Positions 53,775 through 57,080 of a stretch of DNA of 57,080 nucleotides are shown here, piece after piece. Location: contig JAFDVL010000036.1 in assembly GCA_018268995.1 (NCBI GenBank), forward strand, positions 1-57,080. The letters run 5' to 3'. How positions within the stretch are numbered: position 1 is the first letter of the stretch; the number at the start of each line of letters is the position of its first letter. The stretch comes from Acidobacteriota bacterium (lineage in GTDB: Bacteria > Acidobacteriota > Blastocatellia > RBC074). Made by a program: the position numbers and the translations under genes. The notes below the pieces were generated by a model that saw nothing but the letters and a program-made list of their open reading frames with translations, had not been told where the DNA came from and searched no databases.

Positions 53775-53899
53775 AAATCAAAAGGCAAATATCAAAAGGC
53801 AAAGTGCAAAAGGATGGAACGGGGTTGATTGTAATCAGCAAAAGAAAAAATATCTTCCGACCTTTTGCCTTTTAATATTTGCCTTTTGCCTTTTGATTT
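53775..53899. repeat. Intergenic inverted repeat with internally repetitive 39-nt arms
   Basis: The arm at 53775-53813 (AAATCAAAAGGCAAATATCA and onward) pairs with 53861-53899 with few mismatches. Each arm itself contains repeated CAAAAGGCAAA units. It begins immediately upstream of the LysR start codon, within the LysR-leuA divergent region. Confidence 0.8.
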
Positions 53900-53903
53900 G
53901 GTC

Positions 53904-53918
53904 ATAAGCGATTTTTAT
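53904..53918. promoter_or_regulatory. Candidate LysR-type binding site
   Basis: ATAA-N7-TTAT (53904-53918) is a dyad with the T-N11-A geometry of LysR-type boxes. It lies 110 bp upstream of leuA and 134 bp from the divergent LysR start. AT-rich context means chance occurrence is possible. Confidence 0.4.
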
Positions 53919-54027
53919 GTTACCGTAAAAATTATAAGCTTTACAGTATGGCTGACGCAATGTTATTTTACTTAAAATCTTGGTTTGGAGTCCTCCAACC
54001 ACACAATCAACGAAGGGGGTTTTCACG

Positions 54028-55599
54028 ATGAGCGACGACCGGGTAGCAATATTTGATACGACTTTGCGCGATGGCGAACAATCGCCGGGATGCAGCATGA
54101 ACCTTGAGGAAAAACTGCGGATGGCACGACAGCTTGAAGCGCTCGGTGTTGACATCATTGAAGCCGGGTTCCCGGTTGCTTCCGAAGATGATTTTGCCGC
54201 TGTCCGGGAGGTTGCGCGAACCTGCCGTACCCCGATCATTGCTGCACTTTGCCGCACAACAGCAATTGACATTGAGCGCGCGTGGGAAGCGCTTTCTGAT
54301 GCCGCACGACCACGCATTCATACCTTTGTTGCGACCTCGGATATTCACTTGCAACACAAGCTGCAAAAGACGCGTCCTGAGGTCTTAGAAATGGCGCGCA
54401 AAGCCGTGCGTCTGGCGAAAAGCTTTACAGAGGATGTGGAATTTTCTGCTGAAGATGCGACGCGCAGCGACCTGGATTATCTCTGCGAAATCATCGAAGC
54501 CGTAATTGATGAAGGTGCGACAGTGGTCAATATTCCTGATACGGTTGGCTACACAATTCCTTCTGAATATCACCATATTATCTCAACGCTCAAACAACGC
54601 GTGCGCAACATTGAAAACGCGACGATCAGCGTGCATTGCCACAACGATCTGGGCTTAGGCGTCGCCAATTCGCTGGCTGCGATCTCAGCAGGTGCGCGTC
54701 AAATCGAATGCACAATTAATGGCATTGGTGAGCGAGCAGGCAATGCTTCATTGGAAGAGGTGGTGATGGCAATGCGTGTGCGCCGCGATTTGATGCCATA
54801 CAAGAACAATATTGTCACCGAGGAGATTTATCGCTCAAGCCAAACGCTCAGCAATATCACGGGCGTTTTGGTGCAGCCAAATAAAGCCATCGTTGGCAAA
54901 AATGCCTTTGCGCATGAAGCCGGAATTCACCAACACGGTGTGCTGAAAAATCGCATCACCTACGAAATCATGACGCCGGAATCAGTAGGCGTGAAAACCA
55001 ACAGCATCGTGCTGGGCAAGCATTCCGGTCGTCACGCGCTGAACAAAAAATACGAAGAGATGGGCTATCAACTGGCGCGCCCGGAACTCGACAAAGCCTA
55101 CAAATTGTTCACCAAACTCGCAGATCAAAAGAAGGAAATTTTTGAAGAAGATTTGATGGCGATTTTACAGGACGGCATCGCGCAAATTCCTGAAGCTTAC
55201 AAACTGCGCGTTTTACAGGCGACGGCAGGAACTTCTAAAAATGCCACGGCATTGGTCACGCTCGGTGATGATTTAGGCGAACGAACGGAATCTGCTGTGG
55301 GCGATGGCCCGGTGAATGCTGCGTTTTCCGCAATTGACAAGATCACCGGCATGGAAGGCCGATTGATGGATTACACCGTTCGCGCCATCACGCAAGGCAC
55401 AGACGCGGTGGGCGAAGTATTTGTTCACGTCGAATTTGAAAATGCTTCGTACACAGGCAAAGCCGCGAGTACAGACATTGTAGATGCCAGCGTTCGTGCT
55501 TACCTGAATGCGCTGAACAAAGCTGTTTATGCCAAAGCACGGCGCAAGAGTGAGTCAAACGAAGAAATCTCTATTGCAACACCTTTACCTAAAGAATAG
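54028..55599 (+). CDS. leuA: 2-isopropylmalate synthase LeuA
   Basis: This 523-residue enzyme starts at ATG 54028 with GAAGGGGG upstream. The catalytic HMGL-like barrel has [18 protein letters not shown] (8-25) and the metal-binding [16 protein letters not shown]. The C-terminal LeuA regulatory domain (about 365-505, [20 protein letters not shown]) supports leucine feedback inhibition. It condenses acetyl-CoA with 2-oxoisovalerate, the first committed step to leucine. leuB follows by 39 bp. Confidence 0.97.
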   Translation: MSDDRVAIFDTTLRDGEQSPGCSMNLEEKLRMARQLEALGVDIIEAGFPVASEDDFAAVREVARTCRTPIIAALCRTTAIDIERAWEALSDAARPRIHTFVATSDIHLQHKLQKTRPEVLEMARKAVRLAKSFTEDVEFSAEDATRSDLDYLCEIIEAVIDEGATVVNIPDTVGYTIPSEYHHIISTLKQRVRNIENATISVHCHNDLGLGVANSLAAISAGARQIECTINGIGERAGNASLEEVVMAMRVRRDLMPYKNNIVTEEIYRSSQTLSNITGVLVQPNKAIVGKNAFAHEAGIHQHGVLKNRITYEIMTPESVGVKTNSIVLGKHSGRHALNKKYEEMGYQLARPELDKAYKLFTKLADQKKEIFEEDLMAILQDGIAQIPEAYKLRVLQATAGTSKNATALVTLGDDLGERTESAVGDGPVNAAFSAIDKITGMEGRLMDYTVRAITQGTDAVGEVFVHVEFENASYTGKAASTDIVDASVRAYLNALNKAVYAKARRKSESNEEISIATPLPKE

Positions 55600-55638
55600 A
55601 TCGCAGATTCAGGTCTGTTAACCTCTCTCAATCGAAAT

Positions 55639-56712
55639 ATGAGCCAATTTAAAATTACAGTCCTCCCCGGCGACGGCATCGGCGTTGAAGTGACGCGTGA
55701 AGCCGTTGGCTGTCTCGAAACCGTTGCCAAAACGTTTGGCCACGAATTCACCTTTGAAAGCCACTTGATGGGCGGCGCGGCGCTCGACGCGAAAGGCGTG
55801 CCGCTGCCGGATGAGACATTGGCCGCGTGTCTGGCCAGCGATGGCGTTTTGCTCGGAGCCGTCGGCGGCCCGCAATACGACAACAACCCACCGAAGCTGA
55901 AACCGGAAACGGGATTGCTTGCCTTGCGTGCAGGCCTGGGCGTCTTTGCGAATCTTCGTCCTGCATTTTTGCACGAACCTTTGATTGATGCTTCGCCGCT
56001 GAAAGCCGAAGTTGTACGCGGCACGGATATGTTGATCGTGCGTGAATTGATGGGCGGTGCATATTTTGGACAACCGCGCGAAGTGACGGAGGATCGCGGA
56101 CTCAATTCAATGGTTTACACTGCGCCAGAAGTCGAACGCATTGCCCGCGTCGCGTTTGAGGCTGCTCGGTTACGCCGGAAAAAACTGCATTCGATTGATA
56201 AAGCCAATGTCCTGGAAGTCTCGCAGCTTTGGCGCAAAGTCGTGAATCGTGTCGCGCAGGATTATCCCGACGTTCAACTGGAACATGGCTATGTGGACAG
56301 CTGCGCGATGGCGCTTGTCACGCGCCCAACTGCGTATGACGTAATCGTGACTGAAAATCTGTTTGGCGACATCCTGAGCGACGAAGCCGCAGTCCTGACA
56401 GGCAGTTTGGGAATGCTTCCTTCCGCGAGCATCGGCGGCAAAGTCGGGTTGTACGAACCAGTGCATGGCTCTGCGCCTGACATCGCAGGCAAGGGAATTG
56501 CCAATCCCCTCGGCGCAATTGCCTCAGCAGCCTTGTTGCTGCGCTATACGTGCAAGCTGGAAGAAGAGGCAAAGACGCTCGAAAATGCGATTAGCGAAAT
56601 TCTGACCGAAGGATACGGCACGCCGGATTTGAAGAGCCAGCCGAAGCAGGTCAGTACCTTTGAAATCGGCGAAGCGATTCGCAGCAAGATCGTAAAGGCA
56701 AAAGCGGCTTAA
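55639..56712 (+). CDS. leuB: 3-isopropylmalate dehydrogenase LeuB
   Basis: This 357-residue NAD-dependent decarboxylating dehydrogenase has [20 protein letters not shown] at the N-terminus, the substrate arginines in [11 protein letters not shown] and [10 protein letters not shown], the catalytic lysine in [11 protein letters not shown], and the metal aspartates in [19 protein letters not shown]. It oxidises 3-isopropylmalate in leucine synthesis. The leuCD genes are not adjacent here. The next transcription unit is an ilv-type attenuator. Confidence 0.97.
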   Translation: MSQFKITVLPGDGIGVEVTREAVGCLETVAKTFGHEFTFESHLMGGAALDAKGVPLPDETLAACLASDGVLLGAVGGPQYDNNPPKLKPETGLLALRAGLGVFANLRPAFLHEPLIDASPLKAEVVRGTDMLIVRELMGGAYFGQPREVTEDRGLNSMVYTAPEVERIARVAFEAARLRRKKLHSIDKANVLEVSQLWRKVVNRVAQDYPDVQLEHGYVDSCAMALVTRPTAYDVIVTENLFGDILSDEAAVLTGSLGMLPSASIGGKVGLYEPVHGSAPDIAGKGIANPLGAIASAALLLRYTCKLEEEAKTLENAISEILTEGYGTPDLKSQPKQVSTFEIGEAIRSKIVKAKAA

Positions 56713-56761
56713 GCTGGTCTCTATTAACCTATAAATAAAACTTATCTTCTGAGAAAAACTA

Positions 56762-56791
56762 TAGACACGCGAAAAGGGAATGCTCTATACT
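56762..56791 (+). promoter_or_regulatory. Promoter of the ilv-type leader
   Basis: TAGACA (56762-56767) and TATACT (56786-56791) are spaced by 18 bp, each differing from consensus at one position. Transcription would start near 56798, giving a leader of about 50 nt before the leader-peptide ATG. A hairpin GGCTTTC..GAAAGCC (56797-56815) would form at the transcript 5' end. Confidence 0.65.
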
Positions 56792-56849
56792 GCGCGGGCT
56801 TTCAATCAGAAAGCCAATTTTCACCAACAGCATTACCCGAATAATCGCA

Positions 56850-56990
56850 ATGACGTTTCGACTTCCACAACTTGCTCGAATTACCCAATCGGTAGAAAGC
56901 ATTGGTGTGGTAGTAGCGATTATTAACGTAGTTGTCGTAGCGGTAGTAGTAATTACCCACACCGCCCCGCTCGCTGTTGGCACTGCCTGA
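56850..56990 (+). CDS. Branched-chain amino-acid leader peptide (ilv attenuator)
   Basis: ATG 56850 to TGA 56990 encodes 46 residues. The middle is S-I-G-VVV-A-II-N-VVVV-A-VVV-I-T, then HTAPLAVGTA. It has 12 Val, 5 Ile and 3 Leu, with 10 Val and 3 Ile within residues 20-35. This closely resembles the E. coli ilvB leader peptide, which has two valine runs followed by an xAP ending. It is not expected to act as a protein: ribosome stalling at scarce Val- or Ile-tRNA would control the downstream hairpins. No strong Shine-Dalgarno sequence is visible. The regulated genes (ilvB, ilvC or ilvD are expected) begin beyond 57080. Confidence 0.85.
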   Translation: MTFRLPQLARITQSVESIGVVVAIINVVVVAVVVITHTAPLAVGTA

Positions 56991-57028
56991 AGAAAAAGGC
57001 AAACGAGATGCAAAAGGCCCCAGCGAGC
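56904..57028 (+). promoter_or_regulatory. Attenuator: pause stem and antiterminator
   Basis: GGTGTGG (56904-56910) pairs with CCACACC (56957-56963), closing a stem around the Val/Ile codons (segments 1:2). GCTCGCTG (56969-56976) is exactly complementary to CAGCGAGC (57021-57028), which is the left half of the terminator stem, giving the antiterminator (2:3). A ribosome stalled on the Val/Ile run would break 1:2 and favour 2:3. Confidence 0.75.
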
Positions 57029-57050
57029 AGGCAAGCTCGCTGGGGCTTTT
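57012..57050 (+). terminator. Attenuator terminator hairpin
   Basis: GCCCCAGCGAGC (57017-57028), loop AGGCAA, GCTCGCTGGGGC (57035-57046): a perfect 12-bp GC-rich stem followed by TTTTGATTTT. It is preceded by AAAAG, so the mirror-image sequence could also terminate minus-strand transcripts. It begins 26 nt after the leader-peptide stop, the normal spacing for attenuation. Confidence 0.88.
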
Positions 57051-57080
57051 GATTTTATGTACGATAAGCATTCTGCTTGT

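Noticed and set aside
53962..54031. A 23-codon frame before leuA as a leucine leader peptide
   Set aside because: It has only three scattered Leu codons and no terminator/antiterminator pair; its overlap with the leuA start is not enough.
56759..57071. Two minus-strand reading frames of about 90 codons at the right end
   Set aside because: They are mirror images of the Val/Ile-codon run of the leader peptide, have no ribosome-binding site, and run through the attenuator terminator.

Overview
The window looks like the chromosome of an acidobacterium, most likely class Blastocatellia or a relative. This rests on family content: Oar-like TonB-dependent receptors with N-terminal carboxypeptidase-regulatory domains, Solibacter-type (TIGR03437) C-terminal domains, two-component propeller sensors, CRTAC1/ASPIC proteins and BshC of bacillithiol synthesis. 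I saw no transposase, integrase, CRISPR array, rRNA or tRNA.

Layout. Positions 1-3434 (minus strand) hold a DUF3179 membrane protein that runs off the left edge, a decayed TonB-receptor gene, a TauE/SafE permease and a Mop-domain regulator. Positions 3600-3960 hold a peroxiredoxin/glutathione-peroxidase fusion remnant. Positions 4189-9799 are a plus-strand cassette: small secreted protein, TonB receptor, MFS transporter, AhpD-like protein. Positions 10390-14201 encode a hybrid periplasmic-propeller histidine kinase and its NarL-type regulator. Positions 14511-24047 encode a CRTAC1 protein, a pentaheme cytochrome with TPRs, a second TonB receptor, a second copy of the small secreted protein and a two-domain AhpD-like protein. 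Next come an aminotransferase, a 2063-residue BNR/NHL surface protein, a GDPD, a methyltransferase and a Fur-box-preceded feoB with a FeoA-like partner. A compact ten-gene minus-strand run (44533 down to 36666) carries two sodium/solute symporters, a PLP decarboxylase, a GNAT, a DUF4157 peptidase, a degenerate Fic protein and a P1 peptidase. The right end holds a dihydrodipicolinate-synthase-like lyase, bshC, two large exported proteins, a lipoprotein, a LysR regulator, leuA and leuB.

The strongest non-routine signals are recoding and attenuation. Two genes, the DUF3179 gene and the AhpD-like gene, are each interrupted by one in-frame TGA exactly where the family has a redox cysteine. Each TGA is followed at the right distance by a perfect stem-loop of bacterial SECIS type, so both are very probably selenoproteins. 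At the right edge, after leuB, a 46-codon leader peptide packed with Val and Ile codons is followed by mutually exclusive antiterminator and terminator hairpins. This is a classical ilv-type attenuator whose structural genes must lie just beyond the window.

A third theme is architectural. Many intergenic gaps contain a long, nearly perfect inverted repeat (arms 19-39 nt), mostly with a sequence of its own, plus short REP-like palindromes that do recur. One of these hairpins overlaps a stop codon on one side and a ribosome-binding site on the other.
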